A stretch of DNA of 64,000 bases from Nitratiruptor sp. SB155-2. Lineage in GTDB: Bacteria > Campylobacterota > Campylobacteria > Campylobacterales > Nitratiruptoraceae. The first letter of the stretch is position 1. The number at the start of each line of letters is the position of its first letter. A program made the translations under genes and the position numbers. The stretch is taken from NCBI RefSeq assembly GCF_000010325.1, contig NC_009662.1, positions 950,501 through 1,014,500 on the forward strand, given 5' to 3'. The notes beneath the pieces were generated by a model that saw nothing but the letters and a program-made list of their open reading frames with translations, ran no database searches and had not been told where the DNA came from. Shown piece by piece: positions 36,583 through 44,953 of this stretch.

Positions 36583-37284
36583 ATGAAAAAGCAAAAGTAT
36601 CAAAAAGTCAAAAGAATGACGCTCTTCATGCGTCTTAATCACTGGGTAGTGGCTCTGTGTATGGTCGCGGCAGTCATCACTGGCCTTTATATCGGCCATC
36701 CATATTATCAAACAATGATCAGCGAGCCTGCTGTTCAAAAATTTGTTATGGCATGGAATAGATGGATCCATTTTTATGCAGCGATAATTTTTGATGTAAG
36801 CTCTATCGTCATTGCATATCTCTATTTTTTCAGCAGATTTGAAAAACCTGTCAAAAAACTCATTCCAAATGGAAAAAACCTCAAAGAGTTTTGGGAAGTT
36901 TTTATCAATCTGATCACACTCAATCGCGTCAAAAGATTTGACAGCAGTCATGAAGACAGTTTTCATGTGGTCTATTTCACTATTTTCCATCTACTTTTAG
37001 CCTGGATGCTTCTAACGGGTCTTCAACTCTATGTACACGGTCTGGAATCTGGAATGAGTAGTATAGGATCCTGGTGGCCATGGATGCTACATTTAGTCAC
37101 TGATTGGACAGTACCTGTCTGTGGAGGTACGAAAATGGATGTGCGGTATGTGCATCATATAACAATGTATTTTATTTTAGTTTGGATCATGTTTCATATC
37201 TACTATGTGATATGGAGAACGATCTTTTGGAGAGAGGGAGATATCGCCATAGTATTTGGCGGATACAAATTCAAAAGAGGGTGA
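36583..37284 (+). CDS. hydC: Hydrogenase cytochrome b subunit
   Basis: A 233-residue integral membrane protein with four to five hydrophobic helices and histidines at the helix ends (LNHWVVALCMVAAVITGLYIGHP; IFHLLLAWMLLTGLQLYVHG; HITMYFILVWIMFHIYYV) suited to ligate two b hemes. It anchors the hydrogenase and passes electrons to the quinone pool. It follows hydB by 10 bp. Confidence 0.92.
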   Translation: MKKQKYQKVKRMTLFMRLNHWVVALCMVAAVITGLYIGHPYYQTMISEPAVQKFVMAWNRWIHFYAAIIFDVSSIVIAYLYFFSRFEKPVKKLIPNGKNLKEFWEVFINLITLNRVKRFDSSHEDSFHVVYFTIFHLLLAWMLLTGLQLYVHGLESGMSSIGSWWPWMLHLVTDWTVPVCGGTKMDVRYVHHITMYFILVWIMFHIYYVIWRTIFWREGDIAIVFGGYKFKRG

Positions 37285-37285
37285 G

Positions 37286-37837
37286 TTGAAGACAGCAATT
37301 ATAGGAATAGGCAATATTTTGTTTATGGATGAGGGTATCGGAGTATATGCTTCAAAATATCTCGAGGAAAATTTTGTTTTTGATAAGGATGTTGAAATCG
37401 TCGATGGCGGGACACTGGGGTTTAAGCTTATGCGCTACTATCAAGAGTACGATAAAGTGATCATATTGGATACGGTCTCCATTGAAGATGCACCAGGCTC
37501 CATATATAATCTCCCTAGTGAGGTTTTACTGGGGCTTGGTGAGTATCGAAAAACAGCGCATGAGGTAGAAGTTGTTGAGATGCTTGAGATTTGTAGCATG
37601 CTTGAATCCATTGCCCAAGTAAATATCATAGGCATTGTGCCAAAAGACATCGAAAGCGTAGGTATTGGTTTAACGGATACCATGCGAGAATCCTTTGCCA
37701 GCTACATACAAACTCTTTTGCAAGAGCTGGAAAAAAACGGCATTCACTACCAAAGAAGAGCCAATAAAACAGTTGACTCGATTATCTTTGAGTATGCAAA
37801 CCCCTCAATGAAAGAGTGCAATGACATTACGGTTTGA
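37286..37837 (+). CDS. hydD: Hydrogenase maturation endopeptidase
   Basis: A 183-residue HyaD/HybD-type protease. It has the IIGIGNILFMDEGIG motif, whose acidic residue binds nickel, and a DGGTLGFKL segment. It removes the C-terminal peptide of hydB after nickel insertion. TTG at 37286 is chosen (GAGGGTGAG just upstream, right after the hydC stop); an in-frame TTG 30 nt earlier gives a longer form. It overlaps hydE by 17 bp. Confidence 0.9.
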   Translation: MKTAIIGIGNILFMDEGIGVYASKYLEENFVFDKDVEIVDGGTLGFKLMRYYQEYDKVIILDTVSIEDAPGSIYNLPSEVLLGLGEYRKTAHEVEVVEMLEICSMLESIAQVNIIGIVPKDIESVGIGLTDTMRESFASYIQTLLQELEKNGIHYQRRANKTVDSIIFEYANPSMKECNDITV

Positions 37838-38834
37838 GTATCATTCCCATACAACATATTTTTTAAAGCGTATTCAAGCAGTTGCAGAGCTTACAAATAC
37901 TTCTATAAAATTGGATATAAAATTTCCCTTTATTTATGTAACATTTGAGGAAAATATTGAAGAGTTTACCAAAGCTTTGGACCTGCATCTGTATAACTCC
38001 ATCTTTTTTAAAAATGTCCAGATTTGTGAAGAAAATCCTTCAGCAAAGGATTCACTTACATATATTCCATCTTCTATTGCTCTTTGTCCAAACTGCATCA
38101 AAGAGATGTTAGATCCTGAGTCAAGAAGATTTTACTATCCATTTACCAGCTGTAACTCTTGTGGCTATCAAAGTGGCTTCCTTTTCCACTATCCATTTGA
38201 AAGACCAAATACGCTGTTAAATTTTTTCAAACCCTGTAATGAGTGCCAAGAAGAGCTTAAAACTAATCCTTTTCGCGAAAACTATCCGCTCATTACCTGT
38301 ACAGAGTGCAATATCCCTCTCAAACTGAGCGACAAAAAAGGCTCAAAAGTCCTGTTTGCCAATGAAAAGGAGGAGTATAAACAGATCTTTGACATTGCCG
38401 CCAATGCACTCAAAGATGGGAAGAGGGTTCGCATAAAAACATTTAGAGGATATAAGCGATTCTATTTGGAAAAAGACAATCAAAGCTATGTGCTTATCAA
38501 CCGTCTAAATGAAGAGTTTTTGGTTTTGCCAATGGAAAAAAGAGCCCTTTTTAGTATTGAAAGACCTCGTCTCTATTTAACTTCAAACAGTGGCGAAATA
38601 GTAGAGGCCGTGGGCGTATGGGACGGTTTTACAACCCTTCTTATGGCATCACTGGATGCGGATTACTGCTATTTTGATGAGAAAGAGGATGCGGATCTTT
38701 TCATCGATTTTGATCTTCCTATAACATTTTACGAAGCGCCAAAATATTTTATCAATAAACACTTTTGCTTTTTTCGCCCCAATAGTGATCTTTGTTTCCA
38801 AAATATTGCAAAAGTTCCAAAACGGCTCTTATAG
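37821..38834 (+). CDS. hydE: HydE (HypF paralogue), N-terminal fragment ahead of a frameshift
   Basis: A 337-residue fragment. It has the same zinc-finger pattern as the HypF encoded next door: CPNC-x18-CNSC and CNEC...CTEC, including the matching DPESRRFYYP / DPQSRRYRYP stretch. In Wolinella hydABCDE, HydE is one HypF-like protein needed for hydrogenase maturation. Here the frame ends at 38834, while the C-terminal half continues in the -1 frame. One extra A in the A4 run at 38810-38813 would join them as NIAKSSKTALIGSFLLHDG, giving about 586 residues. Confidence 0.75.
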   Translation: MTLRFEYHSHTTYFLKRIQAVAELTNTSIKLDIKFPFIYVTFEENIEEFTKALDLHLYNSIFFKNVQICEENPSAKDSLTYIPSSIALCPNCIKEMLDPESRRFYYPFTSCNSCGYQSGFLFHYPFERPNTLLNFFKPCNECQEELKTNPFRENYPLITCTECNIPLKLSDKKGSKVLFANEKEEYKQIFDIAANALKDGKRVRIKTFRGYKRFYLEKDNQSYVLINRLNEEFLVLPMEKRALFSIERPRLYLTSNSGEIVEAVGVWDGFTTLLMASLDADYCYFDEKEDADLFIDFDLPITFYEAPKYFINKHFCFFRPNSDLCFQNIAKVPKRLL

Positions 38835-39580
38835 GATCTTTTTTGCTCCATGACGGTATCATCGATAAAGTAGAACATTTTGAGGAAGTAGAAACAGACT
38901 CTATCACAGTCTTTCAAGAAGAGCCCATAGAACACTCCTCCATAAGGGTACAAGACTTGGCAAGAGCCGTTTTTGAAAGCGTTCTCAAAGAGCATGGGAT
39001 AACTGAACCTACTGTTGGGGTCTATTTTTCCAACAGAGTCAAGTTCTTCTATAAAAAACAGGTTACAAAAGAGGTCTTCGATTTTGGCGAGATAAAGTTT
39101 GAACCAGAACGAAAGGTGGTCGAGCAGTTTCAAAAGAGATTTCCCAAGCGTTATGAAGCTTTTGAAAAACAGAAAAATTTTATCTTGAAAGCTGCTAGAC
39201 TTATAGGTTTTGATGGTAATCTCGACTCATTCAATAAACTAAGCCTCTCATTTGGAGGAAAAGGCGGAGTAAGTATTGACTGCAGGGTAGAGGAGAATAG
39301 TTTTGATTACTCAAGTTTTTATGCATCTATCATGAGTTTTGTTTTGGCTGATGCTGATACTAAGCTCATAGCCTACTCCATTTTTGAATCATTAGGTGAT
39401 TTTCTAAGCAATCAAGCTGTCTCAATCTATAGAGAAACAAAGGCAAATCATATTGTTCTATGTGGTGCCTTTATCGCGAACAGTGCATTTTTTAGTAGGT
39501 TTACAAGAAATGCCCCTATGACAAAGGTAAATATCGAGTATCCGATTGATAACGAAAGCGCTCTTTTGGGAGTGCAATGA
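38792..39580 (+). CDS. hydE: HydE, C-terminal fragment after a frameshift
   Basis: A 262-residue open frame that overlaps the N-terminal part by 43 bp. It contains the HypF/Kae1-like end (HIVLCGAFIANSAFFSRF, PIDNESALLGVQ), matching the HypF C-terminus LSGGVFQNKTLL...NDGGISLGQ. The nearest start is a TTG at 38792 without a clear Shine-Dalgarno, so independent translation is doubtful. It overlaps hypF by 4 bp. It probably works only if the two halves are joined or complement each other. Confidence 0.7.
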   Translation: MFPKYCKSSKTALIGSFLLHDGIIDKVEHFEEVETDSITVFQEEPIEHSSIRVQDLARAVFESVLKEHGITEPTVGVYFSNRVKFFYKKQVTKEVFDFGEIKFEPERKVVEQFQKRFPKRYEAFEKQKNFILKAARLIGFDGNLDSFNKLSLSFGGKGGVSIDCRVEENSFDYSSFYASIMSFVLADADTKLIAYSIFESLGDFLSNQAVSIYRETKANHIVLCGAFIANSAFFSRFTRNAPMTKVNIEYPIDNESALLGVQ

Positions 39581-41688
39581 GAATATTTGTCAAAGGGATC
39601 GTCCAAGGAGTGGGCTTTCGTCCCTTTGTCTACAAACTGGCCAATGAACTTGGACTTGCAGGTTTCATCCGTAACTGTAGTGATGGTGTAGAGATTGTTA
39701 TAGAGGGTGAGAATGAGGAGCTTTTTCTAGAGCATCTTCAATCAAATCTTCCGCCTCTTGCCAAAATCTTCTCTTTGAAAATCCAAAGTACTCCGAAACA
39801 AAATTTCCAAAGTTTTACAATTATCAAAAGCCAAGAGGGGCAAAAAGAGACTTTTTTATCCCCAGATATCTCTATTTGTGATGCGTGCTTACAAGATCTT
39901 TTTGATCCTCAAAGCAGACGTTACCGTTATCCTCTCATCAACTGTACCAATTGCGGTCCAAGATTTACTATCATAAAAGATCTTCCCTATGACCGAAAGC
40001 ACACATCCATGGCCAAGTTTCCTATGTGCCAAGAGTGTCAAAGAGAATACCATGATCCAAATAGTCGCTTTTTTCATGCACAGCCGATTGGATGTAACAG
40101 TTGTGGTCCTGAACTCTTTTATGAATCATTGAGCGGATATGAAGCAATCGGAGCAGTTGTAAAGGATATTCTAACTGGTGAGATTGTTGCTATCAAAGGA
40201 GTAGGAGGATACCATCTTGTCTGTTTGCCAAAATCTGCTTATAAACTGCGACAAATCAAAAGAAGACCTAAAAAACCATTTGCTCTTATGTTTAAATCGA
40301 TTGGGAAAATAAAAGAGGTCTGTCATATTAATGAATATGAAGAAAATCTTGTTACATCCAAAGAGCGCCCTATAGTCATCGTCAAAGCAAAAAAAATTTT
40401 TGCGGATGTAGCACCCGATATCGATAGGCTTGGAGTATTTTTACCCTATTCGCCTATTTATTATCTCCTCTTTTCTTTGATTGATTCGCCGCTTGTGGTC
40501 ACAAGTGCAAATATCTCGGATGAGCCAATTGTTAAAGATGAAGAGAATATTAAAAGATTTACGCAAAAAGTTTTATATTACAATCGAGAGATTGTTCGAA
40601 GTTGCGATGACAGTGTGCTAGTTGGTATAGATAATAGGCCACTATTTTATAGACTCAGTAGGGGATATGGTCCAAAAAGTTTTTATCTCTCTAAACAGCT
40701 TCCTGCTATCTTAGCGGTAGGTGCTAGACAAAAAAATACAATTTCTCTTGGTTTTGCAAACAATGTTATTCTTTCTCCTCATATTGGAGATATTAAAAAT
40801 ATTCAAAGCTATAACTATTTTATACAAGTGATTGAAGATTTCAAAAAGATATACGATTTTTCACCGGAAGTTGTCGTATGCGACAAACATCCGGGATATG
40901 AGACTACGCAGTATGCAAAATCTTTGGATATTACAACTGTCGAAGTACAACACCATTTGGCTCATATCTATGCTGCGAAGGCAGAAATGGAGCTTACACA
41001 CCATCCTCTGTCACAAAATCTCTTTTTGGGATTTAGTTGGGATGGAACTGGATATGGTGATGATGGGAAAGTATGGGGTGGGGAGGTGTTTGTAGGTGAT
41101 GAAAGAAAATACCATTTTGACTATCTAAAAATTGCAGGTGGCGAAAAGGCTATTAAAGATATCAGGCTTATTGCTTGGAGTCTATTAAAAAAATATGGGT
41201 TTGAAGTAGAAGACAAGCTCTTTCATCTTGCTTATGAAAAAAATATCAACTGCTTTGAAACGAGCTCCGTGGGAAGACTCTTTGATGCGGTTGCTTTTCT
41301 GGCAGGGCTTTGTACATACCAAGAGTATGAAGGCTATACCGGACTCTTGGTAGAAAAAGCATATCAAGCCAGAGAGGATCGATATGAGTTTTATATTCAC
41401 GATAGGATGATTACAATAGATTTTCTATCCCTTATCAAGGATAAAAAAGCAGATATTCCTGCGAAATTTTTAAATACTCTTACTGCTATTATTGTCGAAA
41501 TCGCAAAAAGAGAGAAACTCCCGGTTATTTTGAGCGGAGGCGTCTTTCAAAACAAAACGTTACTGGAAAATACTATCAAAAAACTGCAACAAAACAGCAT
41601 CCCTTACTTCTTTCCAACACAAATCCCTATAAATGATGGGGGAATCAGCCTGGGACAACTCTGGTATGCTCTCGAAAACTATAAATGA
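39577..41688 (+). CDS. hypF: Carbamoyltransferase HypF
   Basis: A 703-residue HypF: acylphosphatase domain (GIVQGVGFRPFVYKLA, residues 6-21), two zinc fingers (CDAC-x18-CTNC and CQEC-x18-CNSC), YrdC-like domain (KGVGGYHLVC, KRRPKKPFALM), and the Kae1-like domain (VQHHLAH, SWDGTGYG, LSGGVFQN). It makes thiocarboxamide on HypE from carbamoyl phosphate for the Fe cyanide ligands. It ends the hyd operon. Confidence 0.95.
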   Translation: MRIFVKGIVQGVGFRPFVYKLANELGLAGFIRNCSDGVEIVIEGENEELFLEHLQSNLPPLAKIFSLKIQSTPKQNFQSFTIIKSQEGQKETFLSPDISICDACLQDLFDPQSRRYRYPLINCTNCGPRFTIIKDLPYDRKHTSMAKFPMCQECQREYHDPNSRFFHAQPIGCNSCGPELFYESLSGYEAIGAVVKDILTGEIVAIKGVGGYHLVCLPKSAYKLRQIKRRPKKPFALMFKSIGKIKEVCHINEYEENLVTSKERPIVIVKAKKIFADVAPDIDRLGVFLPYSPIYYLLFSLIDSPLVVTSANISDEPIVKDEENIKRFTQKVLYYNREIVRSCDDSVLVGIDNRPLFYRLSRGYGPKSFYLSKQLPAILAVGARQKNTISLGFANNVILSPHIGDIKNIQSYNYFIQVIEDFKKIYDFSPEVVVCDKHPGYETTQYAKSLDITTVEVQHHLAHIYAAKAEMELTHHPLSQNLFLGFSWDGTGYGDDGKVWGGEVFVGDERKYHFDYLKIAGGEKAIKDIRLIAWSLLKKYGFEVEDKLFHLAYEKNINCFETSSVGRLFDAVAFLAGLCTYQEYEGYTGLLVEKAYQAREDRYEFYIHDRMITIDFLSLIKDKKADIPAKFLNTLTAIIVEIAKREKLPVILSGGVFQNKTLLENTIKKLQQNSIPYFFPTQIPINDGGISLGQLWYALENYK

Positions 41689-41692
41689 ACGA

Positions 41693-42388
41693 TCAATACT
41701 CTTCTATCTCCATTACCCATATCTCTTCACTTTTTTTGCTGATAATCTCTTTGAGCCGCAATCCTTTAAAAGAAACATCTCTTAGTTTTTTAAAGCTATC
41801 GATCTGATTTTCAGCAATTTGGCGAAGAATTTTCCCCCTGTATGCCTTTGCCCAGTGGCTCACCACTTTGCCATTTTTGATAAATTTCATCTTCACAGAA
41901 AAGTTTGGTTTGTAAAATTTTTCATAATATCCAGCCCTCAAATCTAAAATCTCTTCATCTTGTAGCAAGTTTTTACAAAGCGGGGCGTACAATTTCTCTG
42001 GTTTTATATCCCCAACTGCTTCGCCTTGTTTCAGTTTGTAAAAGGGAATCAAATCCTTTGCACATAGTGGCCCAAAAAGGTTTGAAAAAATAATGAGATG
42101 CTCATCAATGAATTCTTGATAGAGCGGATGGAGAGAGTCGTAATCGAAATATTCATAAGCAACTCCGGTATATCGCCGTACTGCTTTAAGAGTAGGGGAG
42201 TGAAAAATATCTACATCCAATAACTCTTTTGTACCGAAAAGTTTCAATATCGCCTCTTTATTTCCATGTTTTACAATTTCATCATATTTTTGCAAAATCG
42301 CTTCTCTATCGACATTAAAACAAAACTGCATCTTTTGATGATCGCCGCCTGATCGTTTCGCTTCACTTGGTGCAAAAAGAATCTTCAT
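41693..42388 (-). CDS. YaaA-family protein (DUF328)
   Basis: A 231-residue YaaA-like protein beginning MKILFAPSEAKRSGG, with the family's YTGVAYEYFDYD and SNLFGPL segments and the basic KAYRGKILRQIAEN end. E. coli YaaA limits iron-mediated damage under peroxide stress. Its start overlaps the flavoprotein stop by 4 bp, so it belongs to the minus-strand operon that begins with the zinc-ribbon/HTH gene. Confidence 0.85.
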   Translation of the reverse strand: MKILFAPSEAKRSGGDHQKMQFCFNVDREAILQKYDEIVKHGNKEAILKLFGTKELLDVDIFHSPTLKAVRRYTGVAYEYFDYDSLHPLYQEFIDEHLIIFSNLFGPLCAKDLIPFYKLKQGEAVGDIKPEKLYAPLCKNLLQDEEILDLRAGYYEKFYKPNFSVKMKFIKNGKVVSHWAKAYRGKILRQIAENQIDSFKKLRDVSFKGLRLKEIISKKSEEIWVMEIEEY

Positions 42389-43572
42389 TTTTCTCCTTTA
42401 CACGCCGTTAATTTTTCAAACCCCTGTTTGGCTTTCAATTTAATAGGCCATTTATACCATTTTTCTATCGCTTTTTTGCCAATCCAACCCGGAATCCCAC
42501 TGATTTGAAAACCAAAAGGAGTTACAATTATTGCATATTTTCCACCTAGAGCAATGGCAAGTCCCCGCAGTCTGATATCTGCTCTTTGCAAAGGTTGGTT
42601 GGAAATGGCCTTAAGGATATTTTTAGCGGCAATTACTCCACTTTGCTCAGCACTTTGTGCTGTGGGAGGAATAAGATTTCCTTCTTTATCTTTCAAAACT
42701 GCCACATCACCTACAGCAAAGATATTTTTTTCTACTCGCAAATACTCATCAACGACCAAAAATCCTCTTGCATCTTTTTTATATTCAAGATTTTGAATAA
42801 AAGGTGAGGGTTCTATACCACCGGCAAATATTGCGAAATCAAAATCTATCGTTTCTCCACTACTTAGTATCGCCTTTTGTTCGGTAATTTCATTGACATA
42901 TTGAGGGACTAAAGAAACACCTAATTGTCGCAACCTTTTTACAGTCTTATCGCGTGTTTTCTGATCAAGTCCTTTTAGAATATGTTTCGAAAGAAGTTGG
43001 ATTTCGATATTTCCACAACTCAGGGCATTTTCTTTTACATACTGGTTGAAATAGCATCGCATTTCGGCTGCTATCTCTACCCCACTCAAACCCCCGCCAA
43101 TGACAATGACTCGAAAACTTCTTTGCGCTCTTTTGGGTTCAAGTCTTGCAAAAAGCTCCTCTTCAAAATGCTGTTTTATATGAAGAGCCGCACGCAGACT
43201 TTTGACACCCAAAGAGTGTTTTCCTTTTTTCTCAAATCCTTGCAAAAATTTTGTCACGCTTCCTGTGGCAATAACGCAATAATCAAAAGGATAGGTCCCT
43301 TCTTTGCATACAACTTGATTTTCCTTGATAACAACCGCTTCATCATGGATAAAATGAAAATTTTCGCCAAAACTAGCAACTAACGTGGGAAGATAGATGA
43401 AGCTTTCCTGAATTGGGATTTTCGAAGCAACGAGATCGTAACTTTCTGTTTGAAGATAGTGATAGGTGTGTTGATCAATAAGTGTTACTTCAATATTTTG
43501 ATCATTTCTTGCAAATTCCTCCAAAGCCTTTATCCCTCCGTATCCACCGCCTATGACAACCACTTTTTTCAT
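42385..43572 (-). CDS. NDH-2-like FAD-dependent pyridine nucleotide oxidoreductase
   Basis: A 395-residue two-Rossmann flavoprotein: the FAD loop VVVIGGGYGGIKALEEFA at the N-terminus, the NAD(P) loop VIVIGGGLSGVEIAAEM near the middle, and the FAD-binding FAVGDVA. It resembles type II NADH:quinone dehydrogenases or sulfide:quinone-like enzymes; the redox cysteines of sulfide:quinone reductases are not evident. The ATG at 43572 forms an ATGA overlap with the upstream gene, which decides the start over a longer frame at 43596. Confidence 0.85.
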   Translation of the reverse strand: MKKVVVIGGGYGGIKALEEFARNDQNIEVTLIDQHTYHYLQTESYDLVASKIPIQESFIYLPTLVASFGENFHFIHDEAVVIKENQVVCKEGTYPFDYCVIATGSVTKFLQGFEKKGKHSLGVKSLRAALHIKQHFEEELFARLEPKRAQRSFRVIVIGGGLSGVEIAAEMRCYFNQYVKENALSCGNIEIQLLSKHILKGLDQKTRDKTVKRLRQLGVSLVPQYVNEITEQKAILSSGETIDFDFAIFAGGIEPSPFIQNLEYKKDARGFLVVDEYLRVEKNIFAVGDVAVLKDKEGNLIPPTAQSAEQSGVIAAKNILKAISNQPLQRADIRLRGLAIALGGKYAIIVTPFGFQISGIPGWIGKKAIEKWYKWPIKLKAKQGFEKLTACKGEK

Positions 43573-44204
43573 ACTATTTCCTTTAATTTTTCGCAATCAA
43601 AATTGAACTTGAACTCAGCCTCTTTGAGGTAATAGAAAAAGTTTTCCCTTTTAATCCCTCTATATCTTGGCAATAAATCTTCCAAATAGCTCCAAAAATC
43701 GTAAATGAGCCTGTTTTGACTATTTTTTTGTAGCTTCGAGACACGTAAAAAATTTTTAAACTCTTTGTAATAAACTTCATTGAGTCCGTCTTCACTGAAA
43801 TAGGGTTTAAATCTTGAAAGATCGGGCATCAAAAGGTTGTAGATTCTTCCTCCATAATCAAATGTCAAAAAATTGTATCCATCAAAAATATCTTTTTTTG
43901 GATCCTTTGAGCGTTCCAAGTAGATATACTCTTCATATGCTCTTGTCTCTTGACGGTTCACGTACTCCTCTTCCATAAAAGCCGCAATTTTTTTTCTAAA
44001 CATTTCATAATAATTTTTAATGGTAACATAGTTATAGCCGCTTTGTCTCATACATTCATTGACAGAAAGATTTTCGCAAAAACATTTAACAATTTTCTCT
44101 TTTCTTGCGATTTTTTCTGGACTGAACTTTCTTTTACATCTTTTGCATTTTCTATTGCCGTTACCAAGAAGATAAGTGGGTGCATTACAATAGATACATC
44201 GCAT
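43569..44204 (-). CDS. Zinc-ribbon / helix-turn-helix protein, candidate hydrogenase regulator
   Basis: A 211-residue protein that I cannot assign to a named family. Residues 1-30 form a transposase-type zinc ribbon (CIYC...CKRC), and residues about 35-75 resemble a resolvase-like HTH (ENLSVNECMRQSGYNYVTIKNYYEMF). The remaining ~135 residues are unlike transposase catalytic domains, so it is probably a domesticated DNA-binding protein. The shared 22-bp element begins 1 bp upstream of its start codon, and a TATAAA within that element on the minus strand could be its own -10. It may bind and autoregulate there. Confidence 0.75.
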   Translation of the reverse strand: MRCIYCNAPTYLLGNGNRKCKRCKRKFSPEKIARKEKIVKCFCENLSVNECMRQSGYNYVTIKNYYEMFRKKIAAFMEEEYVNRQETRAYEEYIYLERSKDPKKDIFDGYNFLTFDYGGRIYNLLMPDLSRFKPYFSEDGLNEVYYKEFKNFLRVSKLQKNSQNRLIYDFWSYLEDLLPRYRGIKRENFFYYLKEAEFKFNFDCEKLKEIV

Positions 44205-44205
44205 G

Positions 44206-44227
44206 TGGTCCCATTTTTATAGAAGAT
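44206..44227 (+). promoter_or_regulatory. 22-bp shared element, copy 2 (upstream of nickel permease/hyp operon)
   Basis: Identical to 33515-33536. It lies 57 bp before the -10 of the permease operon, 12 bp (about one helical turn) nearer than copy 1 is to the hyd -10. It also abuts the start codon of the divergent zinc-ribbon/HTH gene, so one bound protein could control both directions. Confidence 0.7.
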
Positions 44228-44262
44228 AATACCATTTTTATTTTTATTTTACCAAACTATCA

Positions 44263-44284
44263 TATAATGATGAATAACTATTCA
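44263..44284 (+). promoter_or_regulatory. Nickel permease/hyp promoter -10 with TGAAT-N4-ATTCA operator
   Basis: TATAAT (44263-44268), then TGAAT-AACT-ATTCA (44271-44284). Its arms match those of the hydABC promoter exactly while the central 4 bp differ, as expected for a dimeric regulator that reads only the arms. Confidence 0.6.
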
Positions 44285-44302
44285 CTCACAAAGGATGGAA
44301 CA

Positions 44303-44944
44303 ATGGATTCTTTGCCGCTTCTATTAATCTTTTGGTATGGGATATTACACGCTTTCGGTCCAGATCATCTTACAGCCATTACCGATTTTAGTATTGGTAA
44401 AAGCAAAAAGAAAACGATGCTGATCACACTCGCTTTTGCCGTAGGACATGGAGTATCTCTTTTTATCTTTGCAAAAATTTTACAGCATATCGATATCAGC
44501 GGAACCATTCTTGCATGGGGCGATTACGCCAGCTCTAGCGTAATTATTGCAATTGGTCTTTTCTTGCTTTTTATGGCATTGACTGGTCGTATCAATGTAG
44601 GGTGGCACGAACATGATGGCAAAAAGCATATTCATATATGGTATGGCAAAAAGCATAAGCATAATGAAAAAAAACAAGTAACATCTGCTTTGACAGTTGG
44701 TACTCTTATGGGTATAGGTGGTGTGCGAGGTATGCTGGTCACGCTAAGTGCTATCGCTCATCATGAAGTAAACCTGATGATGGTCGCTAGTTTTACGATT
44801 GGCGTAATGCTGGTCTTTTTAATGTTTGGATATTTTATATCTTTAATCAATGAGAATCTACTTAAAACACAAAAAAATATACGGGTAGCGTTTGCTACAG
44901 CGGGAGTAATCTCGTTGATAGTTGGAACAAATATGTTTGTCTAA
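44303..44944 (+). CDS. Nickel/cobalt permease (NicO/UreH-like)
   Basis: A 213-residue membrane protein with five to six helices and the metal-transport signature HAFGPDHLTAITDF in the first helix, plus a cytoplasmic His-rich loop (HEHDGKKHIHIWYGKKHKH). It most likely imports Ni2+ for hydrogenase. The ATG at 44303 has AAAGGATGG upstream; the longer frame from 44180 would run through the promoter. It begins the hypBCDE-hypX-hypA operon. Confidence 0.85.
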   Translation: MDSLPLLLIFWYGILHAFGPDHLTAITDFSIGKSKKKTMLITLAFAVGHGVSLFIFAKILQHIDISGTILAWGDYASSSVIIAIGLFLLFMALTGRINVGWHEHDGKKHIHIWYGKKHKHNEKKQVTSALTVGTLMGIGGVRGMLVTLSAIAHHEVNLMMVASFTIGVMLVFLMFGYFISLINENLLKTQKNIRVAFATAGVISLIVGTNMFV

Positions 44945-44953
44945 GGAGTCAAA

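Noticed and set aside
38810-38813. Programmed -1 ribosomal frameshifting in hydE
   Set aside because: The run is only four A's with no X-XXY-YYZ slippery heptamer of the dnaX type and no obvious hairpin right after it. A plain mutation or error is simpler, though not excluded.
33515-44227. The two 22-bp copies as the ends of an insertion sequence or composite transposon
   Set aside because: They are direct, not inverted, and enclose coherent hydrogenase operons. Both lie at the same place relative to a promoter, and no transposase with catalytic residues is present.
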